DNA from: Acidimicrobiaceae bacterium
GTDB taxonomy: Bacteria > Actinomycetota > Acidimicrobiia > Acidimicrobiales > Bog-793
Assembly: GCA_027306925.1 (NCBI GenBank)
Contig: DAHUXW010000072.1
Location: forward strand, 1 to 40,692
Reading direction: 5' to 3'
DNA length: 40,692 nucleotides
Positions 1 to 9,978 of the stretch are shown here, in pieces (position 1 is the first letter of the stretch; the number at the start of each line of letters is the position of its first letter). Position numbers and translations under genes: made by a program. The notes under the pieces were generated by a model. That model did no database searches. It was not told the DNA's origin and was given only the letters and a program-made list of their open reading frames with translations.

Positions 1-480
1 AGCCGTGGCAGCCGCGGCGCTCCCCGCGCCGGCCGAGCTCGCGGCAGCCGCCGCGGCCGTGGCAGCCGCGGCGACGGACGCGGCCTGCGACGCGGTGCGC
101 TCGACCGCAGGAAGTGCCGCGAGGTCGAGCGCGAGCGCGCGCCGTGCCCGTGCGAGCGCGGCGTCCGCGGCGGACGGCTGCGGCGGAGTCGTCGCGACCG
201 GCGCGGCGACCGGAGCCGCGCTCGAGGCAGGCACGCTGCGCTGCACAGCGACATCGGCCGCAGCGGCGCCTGCGAGCGCGATCGCCGTGACGATGGCCGC
301 GGGCGCGATGCGCCGGCGGTCGTTGGCCCGCTCCATCGTGCGCGCGGCGTTCGTGCGCCGTGCAGCGATGCGCCGACGGGCGGCGCCGAGCTCCGCCGGA
401 ACGACGGGGCCGTCCGTCGCAGCGCGAGCGGTCGACGCCGTCGTCGCAGCCGGGGACGGCCGGCGCTCAGTCGTCGCCAC
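1..480 (-). CDS. Ala-rich hypothetical protein with an apparent N-terminal TM segment, 3' truncated by window edge
   Basis: Reverse-strand frame from GTG (478-480) reads VATTERRPSPAATTAS...RRIAPAAIVTAIALAGAAAADVAVQ... to the window edge; overlaps the stop of the 467-1012 CDS by 14 bp, as in coupled genes. Low complexity limits confidence. Confidence 0.45.
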   Translation of the reverse strand, partial: MATTERRPSPAATTASTARAATDGPVVPAELGAARRRIAARRTNAARTMERANDRRRIAPAAIVTAIALAGAAAADVAVQRSVPASSAAPVAAPVATTPPQPSAADAALARARRALALDLAALPAVERTASQAASVAAAATAAAAAASSAGAGSAAAATA

Positions 481-1012
481 GGCCGCTGCTCGTCCCGCTC
501 GCGCCGCTCGTCGCGTGGGTCGCCGGCGCGGTCGTGGTCGTCGGAGCGGTCGCGGCGGCGCTCCCCAGCGCGGCGCTGCGCTGCTGGAGAGTGGCCTCCT
601 CGGCTCGCAACGCGGTGGCGCGCTGGGCGAGCTGCGCGGCCTCGGAGGCGAGCTGCGCTCGCTCGCTCGCCAGCGCCTGGGACTGCTGGGTGAGCGCGGC
701 CCGCTCCGCAGCGACGGCACGGGCGGACGCGGAGAGCCCCGACGCGGACCGCTCGGCGCGGGCGAGCGTCTCGGCGAGGCGGGCGCGCGCCGCGGCCGTC
801 TCGCGCCCGAGCGCGGTCGCCTGGGCGACGACTGCACCGACCGCCTGCGGCGCGCCGTTGGGCGCGGCGGTCGTCGTGGTCGACGAGACCGCAACGGAGC
901 TCGGCGACGCAGAGTTCGCCGTCGCGGGCACGCTCGCCACGGCGGCGGCGCCACCGGCGACGGCGCCACCGGCCGCGAGCAGGGCGACGACCCGGCTGCG
1001 GCGGGCGCTCAT
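467..1012 (-). CDS. Secreted Ala-rich coiled-coil protein of unknown function
   Basis: 181-aa ORF with signal-peptide-like N-terminus (MSARRSRVVALLAAGGAVAGGAAAVASVPATA) and a heptad-like coiled-coil (ARARLAETLARAERSASGL...QSQALASERAQLASEAAQLAQRATALRAEEATLQQ). Confidence 0.55.
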   Translation of the reverse strand: MSARRSRVVALLAAGGAVAGGAAAVASVPATANSASPSSVAVSSTTTTAAPNGAPQAVGAVVAQATALGRETAAARARLAETLARAERSASGLSASARAVAAERAALTQQSQALASERAQLASEAAQLAQRATALRAEEATLQQRSAALGSAAATAPTTTTAPATHATSGASGTSSGRGDD

Positions 1013-1162
1013 CGCCCACCCCCCGGGCCGCTCGGACGGGTCGCGTTCGTCGCGGCCTGGGACAAGGATGCGGTGCGGTCCATGGGTGCAGTATCCGCCC
1101 CGTTCCTGACGCCACGATGAGCTGACGGTGAGGGTCCTCTCACACTGGAGGTGGTGGGCCCG

Positions 1163-2128
1163 TCACGCGGAGCGTTCGCCAGCGAGCTCCTCGGCGAGCA
1201 GCTCGTAGGAGCGCAGGCGGGCGCCGTGGTCGTGCGTGATCGTGACGGCGAGCACCTCGTCGACGCCGTAGCTGCTCGCGAGCGCGCGCAGCTCGGCGGC
1301 GACGCGTTCCGGGCGACCCACGACGAGGCGCGCGAGCTGTTCGTCGACCTCGGCGTCGGGGGCGTCGTCGATTGCGCCGAGCATCGGGATCGGTCCCGGG
1401 TCGGCCACGCGCCGCAGGCGGCGGCGCCAACGCGCGACCGGTCGCGCGAGCTCGAGCGCCTCCGCGTCGCTCGTCGCGCACACTACCGACACCGCGACGC
1501 TCGCGATCGGGTGCGGCGCAAAGGGCGACGGCGCGAACTCGGCGCGATATCGCGCGACGGCCTGCTGTCCCCCGACCGGATTGATGAAGTGCGCGAAGCA
1601 CAGCGCGGTGCCGAGGCGGGCCGCGAGCAGGGCGCCGTAGCCGCTCGAGCTGAGGATCCACGGGTCCGGTCCGGTCCGTGGCACGGGCGTCGCGCGCAGC
1701 GGGCGGAACGGATGGCTCTCGGGGAAGTCGTCGCCCAGCCACGCGAGCAGCTCGGCGACCTGCTCCGGAAAGTCGTCGCGCGAAGCGGTCGTGCGGTCGC
1801 GCCGGAGCGCGAGCGCGGTGCGCCCGCCGCCCCCGGGCGCACGCCCGACTCCGAGGTCGATACGTCCGGGGTGAAGCGCGGCGAGCGTGCGGAACTGCTC
1901 CGCGACCTTGAGCGGGCTGTAGTGGGGGAGCATGACGCCGCCGGAGCCCACGCGGATCGAGTGCGTCGACGCTGCGACGTGGGCGACCACGACCTCGGGA
2001 GCGCTCCCCGCGAGCCCGGTCGTCGCGTGGTGCTCGGCGAGCCGCGCGAGCTCGACGGTGTTCACGAGCGCGTCGGTCGCGTCGCTGCCCGCAGCGACGG
2101 GGCTCTGGTCGAGCACGGAGATCAGCAT
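1163..2128 (-). CDS. LLM-class flavin-dependent oxidoreductase (luciferase-like)
   Basis: MLISVLDQSPVAAG...ELARLAEHHATTGLAGSAPEVVVAHVAASTHSIRVGSGGVMLPHYSPLKVAEQFRTLAALHPGRIDLGVGRAPG is typical of bacterial luciferase-like monooxygenases; internal Met chosen as start. Confidence 0.85.
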   Translation of the reverse strand: MLISVLDQSPVAAGSDATDALVNTVELARLAEHHATTGLAGSAPEVVVAHVAASTHSIRVGSGGVMLPHYSPLKVAEQFRTLAALHPGRIDLGVGRAPGGGGRTALALRRDRTTASRDDFPEQVAELLAWLGDDFPESHPFRPLRATPVPRTGPDPWILSSSGYGALLAARLGTALCFAHFINPVGGQQAVARYRAEFAPSPFAPHPIASVAVSVVCATSDAEALELARPVARWRRRLRRVADPGPIPMLGAIDDAPDAEVDEQLARLVVGRPERVAAELRALASSYGVDEVLAVTITHDHGARLRSYELLAEELAGERSA

Positions 2129-2237
2129 CCCGAGAGGAGCAACGTCGCGCGGTGCCCGGCTGTTCCGACGCGGCACTCGGCCGCGCGAACCGGCGCCGGG
2201 GTCGGACGGCCGCGTGGCCGGAAGGTAGCGTGGGCGG

Positions 2238-2498
2238 GTGAGCGATGCGACCGACGGGCCGATCCGCACCTCGACGTCAGGCGCGCCCGTTGACGGGCTC
2301 GTCGCCGGCGCCCACGGCCTGGAGTTCACGTGCCCGAGGTGCGGGGCGGCCGCCGTCGTCGCCCGCTTCTACGGCCCGTGCGACGTGTGTCGCGACGAGC
2401 TCGGGCGCACGATGCAGATCGCGCCACGCGCGGTCGAGGTCGAGGCGTACGCACCGAAGCTCAACGTCGTGCCGAACCACGTAGCCACGAAGGAGTGA
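2238..2498 (+). CDS. Small zinc-ribbon-like protein (two CxxC motifs)
   Basis: 86-aa ORF, FTCPRCGAAAVVARFYGPCDVCRDELGR; 4 bp upstream of the MetE-like gene, probably coupled. Confidence 0.6.
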   Translation: MSDATDGPIRTSTSGAPVDGLVAGAHGLEFTCPRCGAAAVVARFYGPCDVCRDELGRTMQIAPRAVEVEAYAPKLNVVPNHVATKE

Positions 2499-2502
2499 CG
2501 AG

Positions 2503-3621
2503 ATGGCGATGACGACAGTGCCACCGTTTCGCGCCGACCACGTCGGCAGCCTGCTGCGGCCCGCGGCGCTGCTCGAGGCGCGGGAGCGGTTCGCCGCGGG
2601 TGCGATCACGGCGGACGAGCTGCGCGCGGTCGAGGACGCCGCGATCCGCGACGTCGTCGCCGCCCAGGAGGCCGCCGGGCTGCAGTCGGCGACCGACGGC
2701 GAGTTCCGGCGGGCGTCGTGGCACATGGACTTCATCTACCAGCTCGGCGGGATCACGAAGACCGACGGGAACATCGCGGTCTCGTTCCGCAACGAGGCGG
2801 GCAACATCGAGTTCACGCCCGCGGCGTTGCGAGTCGAGTCGAGGATCGGGCTGAGCCACACGATCTTCGAGGACGCGTTCACCTTCCTCCAGTCCGCGGT
2901 CACGACGGCGGTACCGAAGCTGACGATCCCGTCGCCGAGCATGGTCCACTACCGCGGCGGCCGGGCCGCGGTCGACCCCGCGATCTACCCGGAGATGGAC
3001 CAGTTCTGGTCCGATCTCAGCGGTGCGTACGCGGCGGAGGTCGCCGCGCTCGGCGCGCTCGGCTGCACGTACCTGCAGCTCGACGACACGAGCCTCGCCT
3101 ACCTGAACGACCCCGAGCAGCGGGCGTTCATCGCCTCCCAGGGCGGCGACCCGGACCACCAGCACGAGACCTACATCAAGAACATCAACGCGGCGCTCGC
3201 GGGCCGTCCTGCGGGCATGCGGGTGACGACCCACATGTGCCGCGGCAACTTCCGCTCGTCCTGGGCGGCGGAGGGCGGCTACGACTTCGTCGCGGAGGCG
3301 CTCTTCAACGACTTGCAGGTCGACGGCTTCTTCCTCGAGTACGACGACGAGCGCTCGGGCGGATTCGAACCGCTCCGGTTCGTCCCCCCGGGCAAGTTCG
3401 TCGTGCTCGGGCTGGTGACGACGAAGCGCGGCGCGCTCGAGTCGAAGGACGACCTGAAGCGGCGGATCGACGAGGCCGCGAAGTACGTGCCCCTCGACCA
3501 GCTGTGCCTCTCGCCGCAATGCGGCTTCTCGTCCACGGTCGAGGGCAACTCGCTCACGCAGGACGAGCAGTTCGCGAAGTTGCGGCTCATCGTCGAGACG
3601 GCGCACGAGGTGTGGGGATGA
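2503..3621 (+). CDS. Cobalamin-independent methionine synthase MetE C-terminal-like / YxjG-type methyltransferase family protein
   Basis: 372 aa; [22 protein letters not shown]..., TDGEFRR..W, THMCRGN motifs typical of the MetE C-terminal domain family. Confidence 0.85.
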   Translation: MAMTTVPPFRADHVGSLLRPAALLEARERFAAGAITADELRAVEDAAIRDVVAAQEAAGLQSATDGEFRRASWHMDFIYQLGGITKTDGNIAVSFRNEAGNIEFTPAALRVESRIGLSHTIFEDAFTFLQSAVTTAVPKLTIPSPSMVHYRGGRAAVDPAIYPEMDQFWSDLSGAYAAEVAALGALGCTYLQLDDTSLAYLNDPEQRAFIASQGGDPDHQHETYIKNINAALAGRPAGMRVTTHMCRGNFRSSWAAEGGYDFVAEALFNDLQVDGFFLEYDDERSGGFEPLRFVPPGKFVVLGLVTTKRGALESKDDLKRRIDEAAKYVPLDQLCLSPQCGFSSTVEGNSLTQDEQFAKLRLIVETAHEVWG

Positions 3622-4475
3622 CGCCGGCGCCCGTGCACGCGAGCGGTGAGATCACGTTCGCGCGCACGACCGTGCACCGGCTCGGGTTCGGTGCGATGCG
3701 GATCACCGGACCCGGCATATGGGGGCCGCCCGCCGACCACGACGAGGCGGTGCGCGTGCTCCGGCGCGCGGTCGAGCTCGGCGTCGACTTCATCGACACG
3801 GCCGACTCCTACGGGCCGTACGTGAGCGAGGAGCTCATCCGCGAGGCGCTGCATCCCTACCCCGACGGTCTCGTCGTCGCGACGAAGGCAGGGTTGTGCC
3901 GGACCGGGCCGGACGCGTGGCACCCCGTCGGTCGGCCCGAGTACCTGCGCCAGGAGTGCGAGATGAGCCTGCGGCGCCTTGGCGTCGAGCGGATCGACCT
4001 GTTCCAGCTCCACCGGATCGACCCGCTCGTGCCCGCGGCCGAGCAGTTCGGCCTCTTGCGCGAGCTGCTCGAAGAGGGCAAGGTCGCCGCCGTCGGCCTC
4101 TCGGAGGTGTCCGTCGGCGACATCGAAGCGGCGCGGGCGGTGGTGCCGGTCGCGACCGTGCAGAACCTCTACAACCTCTCGAACCGCTCCGCCGAGCCGG
4201 TGCTCGACCACTGTGCCTCCCAAGGGATCGGCTTCATCCCGTGGTTCCCGATCGCCAGCGGCGCGCTGACCCGGGGCCGCGGACCGATCGGCCGGGTCGC
4301 GAGCGAGCTCGGCGCGACGGCGGCCCAGGTCTCGCTTGCGTGGCTCCTCGCGCGTTCCCCGGTGGTCATGCCGATCCCCGGTACGTCGAGCGTCGTCCAC
4401 CTCGAGGAGAACTGCGCAGCCGCGCAGCTGCAGCTCTCGCCGGACCAGTTCACGGCGCTGTCGGGCGCGGCGTAG
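3618..4475 (+). CDS. Aldo/keto reductase
   Basis: [10 protein letters not shown]..., [48 protein letters not shown] overlaps preceding stop by 4 bp. Confidence 0.9.
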   Translation: MTPAPVHASGEITFARTTVHRLGFGAMRITGPGIWGPPADHDEAVRVLRRAVELGVDFIDTADSYGPYVSEELIREALHPYPDGLVVATKAGLCRTGPDAWHPVGRPEYLRQECEMSLRRLGVERIDLFQLHRIDPLVPAAEQFGLLRELLEEGKVAAVGLSEVSVGDIEAARAVVPVATVQNLYNLSNRSAEPVLDHCASQGIGFIPWFPIASGALTRGRGPIGRVASELGATAAQVSLAWLLARSPVVMPIPGTSSVVHLEENCAAAQLQLSPDQFTALSGAA

Positions 4476-4484
4476 CCGCGCCGC

Positions 4485-4506
4485 CCGGCGGGCGCGGGCC
4501 CGCCGG
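4485..4506. terminator. GC-rich hairpin between convergent AKR and FNT genes
   Basis: CCGGCGGGC-GCGG-GCCCGCCGG, 9-bp perfect stem, no T-tract. Confidence 0.45.
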
Positions 4507-4521
4507 CGGGTGGCGCGCGAG

Positions 4522-5466
4522 TCAGTCGTGGTCGGCGTCCGCGGCTGCGGCGCGGTGGTCGGCCAACGGGTGCCGGCTGCGCACGAGGCGGAGCACGGTC
4601 GTGAGGCCGGGGCCGCGTGTGAGGTTCGCGAGCACGATCCACGCGAACCACTCGAGCCATGCGACGTAGCCGAAGTTCGCGAGCGTCGTGTCGAGCGCGA
4701 CGAACGAGATGATCGAGTCGAGGACCGAGTCGGACAACTGCGCGTCCGCGGGCAGAAACGCGATGGCCACGGACGCGACGATCCGCGCGCCGTCGGAGTC
4801 CGTGCCGTTGTGCATGCGGGTGAGCAGGGTGATCGCAGCACCCGCGAGGATCCCGAGGCTGAAGCTGTGGGCGTCCACGCCGGCGCGTACCTAGTGGCTC
4901 CCGGGCCGGATGGCCGTCGTCCCGAGCGAGGGGAACGCCGAGTCGACGATCCACGCGATCGGCGCGTCGCCGGCGAGGTTCCCGGCGAGCGTGCCGACTC
5001 GCAGGCACAGCAGCGCGCGCACGTTCGCCTCGCCTGCCGCGACGACGGTCACGGGCACGAGGAAGCCCTCGGTGGACAGCTCGCTCTGGCCGAGCAGGAG
5101 CCCGACGAACCCCACGGAGGACGCGAGTCCGCCGAGCAGCAGGCTCCCGGTCTCGTGGACGACGACGAGCAACGCGAGCACGCCGAACGCGACCTCCAGC
5201 CCGCCGGTGGCTCCGGTCGCGAGGAGATCGGGCCACGATCGCGCGAGGCGGGGCCGCCCCTCGCGGACGATCCGGTCGATCGACCGCTCGAGCCCGCGGT
5301 GCGCCCCGGCGCGTCGCCGCGACGGGGCGCGAGGATACCGAGGTGCGCCGTGACCGTACTTTCCCCGTGCGGGCGACTCCCACACCGCCGGGGCCGGGAG
5401 GTGCGTGGATTCGCCTCCCGGTGCCCTAGTCGGCCTCGGCGAGCACCCGCTCGCGTGGCGGCGCAC
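4522..5466 (-). pseudogene. Formate/nitrite transporter (FNT) family protein interrupted by a single in-frame TAG
   Basis: ORF 4891-5466 gives FNT N-terminal region (LLATGATGGLEVAFGVLALLVV...SELSTEGFLVPVTVVAAGEANVRALLCLRVGTLAGNLAG) ending in ...RPGSH-TAG; ORF 4522-4878 continues in the SAME frame (VRAG-VDAHSFSLGILAGAAITLLTRMHNGTDSDGARIVASVAIAFL...). Stop is at 4891-4893. Confidence 0.75.
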
Positions 5467-6610
5467 CGCCCGCGTCGACCAGCCGCTCGGCGCGGGCGGC
5501 CGTGGCGGCCTCGTCCCAGCGCTGCTCGATACGCCCGAAGCGCCAGATCGCGAGCGCGACGACCCAGGTCACGACGAAGAGCCCGACGATCGCGAAGCCG
5601 GCGCTGTTGATGTTGAAGCGTTCGAAGAAGCCGGCGACGCTACCGGTCAGGTGCAGTTCCTGGGAGACGAGTCCGGCGATCTCGACGGTCCCGATGAGGA
5701 ACGCCACCACGACCGAGAGTCCGGTGATCGTGATGTTGTAGTACACCTTTCGGACCGGCCGGGAGAACGCCCATCCGTACGCGAAGTTCATGAAGCAGCC
5801 GTCCGCGGTGTCGAGCAGGCTCATCCCGGCTGCGAAGAGGATCGGGAGCGACAAGATCCCGTAGAAGGGAAGGCCGCTCGCGACCGCCGTGCCCGAGAGC
5901 ACGAGCAGCGCGACCTCGGTCGCGGTGTCGAAGCCGAGACCGAAGAGCACGCCGATCGGGTACATCTTCCAGGGCGAGTCGATCCGGCGCGCGAGCCGGC
6001 CGAAGAAGCGGTTCATCAGCCCGCGTTTGTCCAGCTGCTCCTCGAGCTCCTCGTCGTCGTACTCGCCGCGGCGCATGTTCCTGAACACCTGCACGATCGA
6101 GACGAGCACGACGACGTTGAGCGCCGCGATGAGGTAGAGGAAGAAGCCCGAGACCGACGTGCCGATCACGGTCGTGACCTGGTGGAGACCGGAGGCACCG
6201 TTGCGCACCTGCCCGTCGAGCGCACGGATCCCGAAGTTCAGGAGCACCGCGAGGACGAAGACGACGCTCGAGTGGCCGAGCGAGAAGAAGAAGCCGACGC
6301 TCATGGGGCGCTTGCCCTCCGCCATGAGCTTGCGCGTCGTGTTGTCGATGGCCGAGATGTGGTCCGCGTCGAATGCGTGGCGCATTCCGAGCGTGTACGC
6401 GAGCAGACCGGTGCCCACGCCGAAGATCTCGGTCTTGCTCACGTGGTAGTGGTGGCGAGTCGCGGCAAGCAGGAGCAGCAGGCCGACGACGTGGAGCGCG
6501 ACGACGGTGCCGGCCATCGCGGACATCCGAGTCCACTCGGCCGGCGTGAGCGCCCGTGCGATTCGCGAGCGGATGGAGCTGCGGGCGCTCGGCGGCGGGG
6601 CGCTGTCCAT
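5426..6610 (-). CDS. HoxN/NixA-type nickel/cobalt transporter
   Basis: NiCoT signature segments: GMRHAFDADHISAIDNTTRKLMAEGKRPMSVGFFFSLGHSSVVF and LGFDTATEVALL; multiple TM segments. Start chosen at MDSAPPP. Confidence 0.9.
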   Translation of the reverse strand: MDSAPPPSARSSIRSRIARALTPAEWTRMSAMAGTVVALHVVGLLLLLAATRHHYHVSKTEIFGVGTGLLAYTLGMRHAFDADHISAIDNTTRKLMAEGKRPMSVGFFFSLGHSSVVFVLAVLLNFGIRALDGQVRNGASGLHQVTTVIGTSVSGFFLYLIAALNVVVLVSIVQVFRNMRRGEYDDEELEEQLDKRGLMNRFFGRLARRIDSPWKMYPIGVLFGLGFDTATEVALLVLSGTAVASGLPFYGILSLPILFAAGMSLLDTADGCFMNFAYGWAFSRPVRKVYYNITITGLSVVVAFLIGTVEIAGLVSQELHLTGSVAGFFERFNINSAGFAIVGLFVVTWVVALAIWRFGRIEQRWDEAATAARAERLVDAGGAPPRERVLAEAD

Positions 6611-6671
6611 CGGTGCCACCTCGTCGGTATCGGCAGGCGCGGGTTCCTGCGCTCGCCCCGACTCTACCCAA

Positions 6672-6688
6672 ATGCGAACTGGTTGCGA
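6672..6688. promoter_or_regulatory. Putative Nur-box-like (nickel-Fur) operator
   Basis: ATGCGA-ACTGG-TTGCGA: two hexamers separated by exactly 5 nt, similar to the published TTGCAA-N5-TTGCAA Nur box; in the divergent interval of NiCoT and a Fur-family gene. Confidence 0.4.
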
Positions 6689-6834
6689 GAGCGCGCCGCG
6701 CTCTCGGCCGCCGCCGGCGCGCGTGGCCGGCCGGCACCGCGGGGCGCGGCGGGACGGGCAGGTGCGGCGGAGTCCGGGCCGGCGCGCGCCCGCCGGCCAC
6801 CTCGGGCGACCCGGCGCATCGTACAATCGCCGCG

Positions 6835-7290
6835 ATGAGCGCGTTGGCCGCAGGCACCGGCCCGACCTCGGTTGACGACGTGCTCGCGCGGCTTCGCGCG
6901 CGCGGCGGCCGCGTGACGAACGCGCGCCGTCAGCTGCTCGAGGCCCTCTTCTCCTCGACCGGGCACCGGACAGCCGAGGACCTCGCGGCCGAGATCCAGG
7001 GCCGCGCACCCGACGTGCACATCTCGACGGTCTACCGGAACCTCGACGAGCTCGAGCGCCTCGGCGTCGTCGTGCACGCGCATCTGGGCCACGGACCCGC
7101 CACCTACCATCTCTCGTCGCACTCGCACAGCCACCTCGTGTGTGGCGAGTGCGGCGTCGCGATCGAGGCGCCCGACGAGATGTTCATGTGCCTCGCGGAC
7201 GACGCGGAGTCGAGCTTCGGGTTCCACATCGATCCGCACCACTTCGCGGTTCTCGGCACCTGCAAGGGGTGCGTGAAGCCGACGTCTTGA
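6835..7290 (+). CDS. Fur-family transcriptional regulator (possibly Nur-like)
   Basis: GGRVTNARRQLLEALFSSTGHRTAEDLAAEIQ...VHISTVYRNLDELERLGVV, HSHSHLVCGECG, HHFAVLGTCKGC: Fur fold with CxxC zinc sites; divergent from nickel transporter. Confidence 0.9.
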   Translation: MSALAAGTGPTSVDDVLARLRARGGRVTNARRQLLEALFSSTGHRTAEDLAAEIQGRAPDVHISTVYRNLDELERLGVVVHAHLGHGPATYHLSSHSHSHLVCGECGVAIEAPDEMFMCLADDAESSFGFHIDPHHFAVLGTCKGCVKPTS

Positions 7291-7347
7291 GCCGTCCGGC
7301 CCCTGGCGTGGGCCGTCCCGCGGCCCGACGGGGTGGGACGGACCGGG

Positions 7348-9918
7348 TCAGGCGCGCTCGCCGGCGAGCGGGCGCTCGCCCACCGCGACGTCGTCGGACG
7401 AGCGCACCGCCTCGCGCACCGCGCTGGCCTCCAGCGGGCGCGAGAACAGGAAGCCCTGGCCCCACTCGCACTGCTCGCCACGCAGATGTGCGAGCTGTGT
7501 CTCGTCCTCGACGCCCTCGGCGATCGTCGACAGGCCGAGGTAGCGGCCGAGGTGGATGAGCGCGTCGAGGAAGTTCTGGCCGTCCTCGGAGTCGAGGCGG
7601 GCGACGAACGAACGGTCGATCTTCAACACGTCGACGGGGAACTCGCGAAGGTACGAGAGCGAGGAGTATCCGGTGCCGAAGTCGTCGATCGCGATCTGGA
7701 CGCCGAGCCGCTTCAGGGCTCGGAGCCGCCGCGCGGTCGTCGCGGTGTCCGCGAGGAGCATCGACTCGGTGAGCTCGACCGAGAGGTGGCGCGCCTCGAG
7801 CCCCGAGTCGTCGAGCGCGTCGCGCACGTGCTCGACGAGCGTGTCGTAGTGGAGCTGGCGCGCGGCGACGTTCACGGACACGCCGACCGGCCATCCCGCG
7901 TCGTGCCACTCGCGGGCCTGGCGGCACGCCTCGCGCAGCACGAATCGCCCGACGTCGACGATGAGGTCCGAGGACTCGAGGATCGGGATGAACTCGTCCG
8001 GCCCGACGATCCCTCGCTGCGGGTGGCGCCAGCGCAGGAGCGCCTCCACGCCGCTCGTGCGCCCGGTCCGCAGGTTCACGATCGGCTGGTAGACGAGGAA
8101 GAGCTGGCCGTTCGCGAACGCGTCGTGGAGGTCGGTCTCGAGCGAGAGCTTCTTCGTGACCGCCTCGCGCATCTCGGGATCGAAGACGACGTGCCGGCCT
8201 TTGCCGGCCGCCTTCGCGCGGTAGAGCGCGATGTCGGCGTCGCGCAGCAGGTCGTCCGGTGTCTGACGCACGCCGGTCGCCACGCCGATGCTCGCCGAGA
8301 GCACGATGCGTCCCTTGCCGGTGTCGCCGAGCGAGAACGGCTCCGAGACGACATCCGACAGCCTGCGTGCGAGGGTCTCCGCGCCACCGTGAGCGCCGGC
8401 GTCCGCGACGAGCACGACGAACTCGTCTCCACCGAGCCTTCCGACCGTGTCCCGCGGTCCGACTGACTGCGCGAGCCGCGCGGCCAGCTCCTCGAGCAGC
8501 TCGTCGCCCGCGTTGTGCCCGAGGTTGTCGTTCACGACCTTGAAGTCTTCGAGGTCGAGGAACATCGCGGCGATCGTCGTACCGTTCGCGCGGGCGTCCG
8601 CGACGAGGTCGTGCGCGCGGTCGCCGATGAGCAGGCGGTTCGGGAGCCCGGTGAGCGGGTCGTGCAGGGCCTGGTAGCGAAGCTCGGCGGTCCGTTGCTC
8701 GACGAGCACGAGCGCGGATCGGCGCGACCGGATGAGGAGGTCGACGAGGGCCGCGAGCAGGGCCGTGAGCAGCAGACCGCCGATCAAGATGGCCAGCGCC
8801 TCGGTCGCTGGCGACGCGACCGTCGCGTGCGGGCGGATCGCGATCTTCACAGTGAAGGTGCCACTGTCGCCGATCCGTATCGACCTGCTCGACGCGCCGG
8901 CAGGAAGCCTCCCGGACCTCGCGAGGACCGCGGGCGGCGAGCCAGGGTTCGCGTACTCGAGCACGAGCGCCGCGATGCCGGGGTCGGCGGCGACCGGGCG
9001 GAGGATCTGGGACGCGTCGAAGAGCCCGATGGTCCAGCCCTCGAACACGCTGCGGCGCGCGGCGACCGTCGTCGGCGGCCCGTGGCCCGAGTAGACGGGG
9101 CTGAGCATCGCGAATATCGAGCGTCCGCGCACGATCGCGCCGAGCGCGCTCGCTCGGTCGCCGGTGACCTCGAGGAGGCGGGCGATCGGGGTCACCGCCG
9201 CGCTCCCCGTGCGCTCGGACCACGAGAGCAACGGCGCGATCGGCGAGGTGCAGTAGTTGTGGCCGGGCCCCACGTACGCGGGCAGGTACCGCGCGAGCGC
9301 GGCGGCGGTCGCCGTCGGGAGGCGGTGCTCGGTCGTCGCGAGTCGCGTGAAGCAGTACGAGCCGTCGCGCGCCGGGGCCGCGTGCGCGCTTCCGAGCAGC
9401 GCGGGCGGGATGCCGAGGGGGGGCTCCCGCCTCACGAACGAGAGGAATGCGGGGAGCTGAGGCGCGCTGAGGCGTTCGACGTAGCTGAACGAGAACGCGC
9501 CCGGATAGGTGTCGGACACGCCGAGGCGGGCGAGCAGCTCGGTGATGTCCGCGCCGCCGACCGCCGGGTGCGTCGCGATGACCGCGTTCACGGTTGCGAG
9601 CAGGTCGCTGTCGCGCTGCATGGAGGACCCGAGGACGAAGCGCGCGTCCGCGAGGTCCGACTCGACCGAGCGCTGGTTGACGCTGTGCGCGTACGAGTAC
9701 CACGTCGTCGACCCGAAAATCGAGGCGCCGCAGCCGACGACGGCGATCGCGATGGCGACGACGCGCCACGCCGAGCGCGCGGGGACGGAGCGGTGCGCGA
9801 CCGCGCCGCGGTGCGGCGCGCCGCGCGGGCGGCGTCCCGCCAGCCGGCGCTCGGGTACGTACCTGCGCGGGCGGCGAGAGCCGGGACGTCGCGGCCTGCG
9901 CCGACGAAGCGTTGCCAT
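7348..9918 (-). CDS. CHASE-like sensor domain, GGDEF and EAL bifunctional cyclic-di-GMP protein
   Basis: TM plus extracellular domain, then LTGLPNRLLIGDRAHDL, GRLGGDEFVVLV, SGVEALLRWRHPQRG, SVELTESMLL, IDDFGTGYSSLSYLREFPVDVLKIDRSFV. Confidence 0.92.
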   Translation of the reverse strand: MATLRRRRPRRPGSRRPRRYVPERRLAGRRPRGAPHRGAVAHRSVPARSAWRVVAIAIAVVGCGASIFGSTTWYSYAHSVNQRSVESDLADARFVLGSSMQRDSDLLATVNAVIATHPAVGGADITELLARLGVSDTYPGAFSFSYVERLSAPQLPAFLSFVRREPPLGIPPALLGSAHAAPARDGSYCFTRLATTEHRLPTATAAALARYLPAYVGPGHNYCTSPIAPLLSWSERTGSAAVTPIARLLEVTGDRASALGAIVRGRSIFAMLSPVYSGHGPPTTVAARRSVFEGWTIGLFDASQILRPVAADPGIAALVLEYANPGSPPAVLARSGRLPAGASSRSIRIGDSGTFTVKIAIRPHATVASPATEALAILIGGLLLTALLAALVDLLIRSRRSALVLVEQRTAELRYQALHDPLTGLPNRLLIGDRAHDLVADARANGTTIAAMFLDLEDFKVVNDNLGHNAGDELLEELAARLAQSVGPRDTVGRLGGDEFVVLVADAGAHGGAETLARRLSDVVSEPFSLGDTGKGRIVLSASIGVATGVRQTPDDLLRDADIALYRAKAAGKGRHVVFDPEMREAVTKKLSLETDLHDAFANGQLFLVYQPIVNLRTGRTSGVEALLRWRHPQRGIVGPDEFIPILESSDLIVDVGRFVLREACRQAREWHDAGWPVGVSVNVAARQLHYDTLVEHVRDALDDSGLEARHLSVELTESMLLADTATTARRLRALKRLGVQIAIDDFGTGYSSLSYLREFPVDVLKIDRSFVARLDSEDGQNFLDALIHLGRYLGLSTIAEGVEDETQLAHLRGEQCEWGQGFLFSRPLEASAVREAVRSSDDVAVGERPLAGERA

Positions 9919-9978
9919 CGAATCCGCGTTCCTCGCAGACCTTCGGTCGACTGTCGGCTGGATCTACCTGCTCGTCAA

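Noticed and set aside
3279-4841. 520-aa minus-strand ORF over AKR and FNT regions
   Set aside because: Antisense artefact; AKR motifs are on + strand.
4891-4893. TAG in FNT gene as pyrrolysine or other recoding
   Set aside because: No Pyl machinery or recoding element visible; nonsense mutation or sequencing error is simpler.
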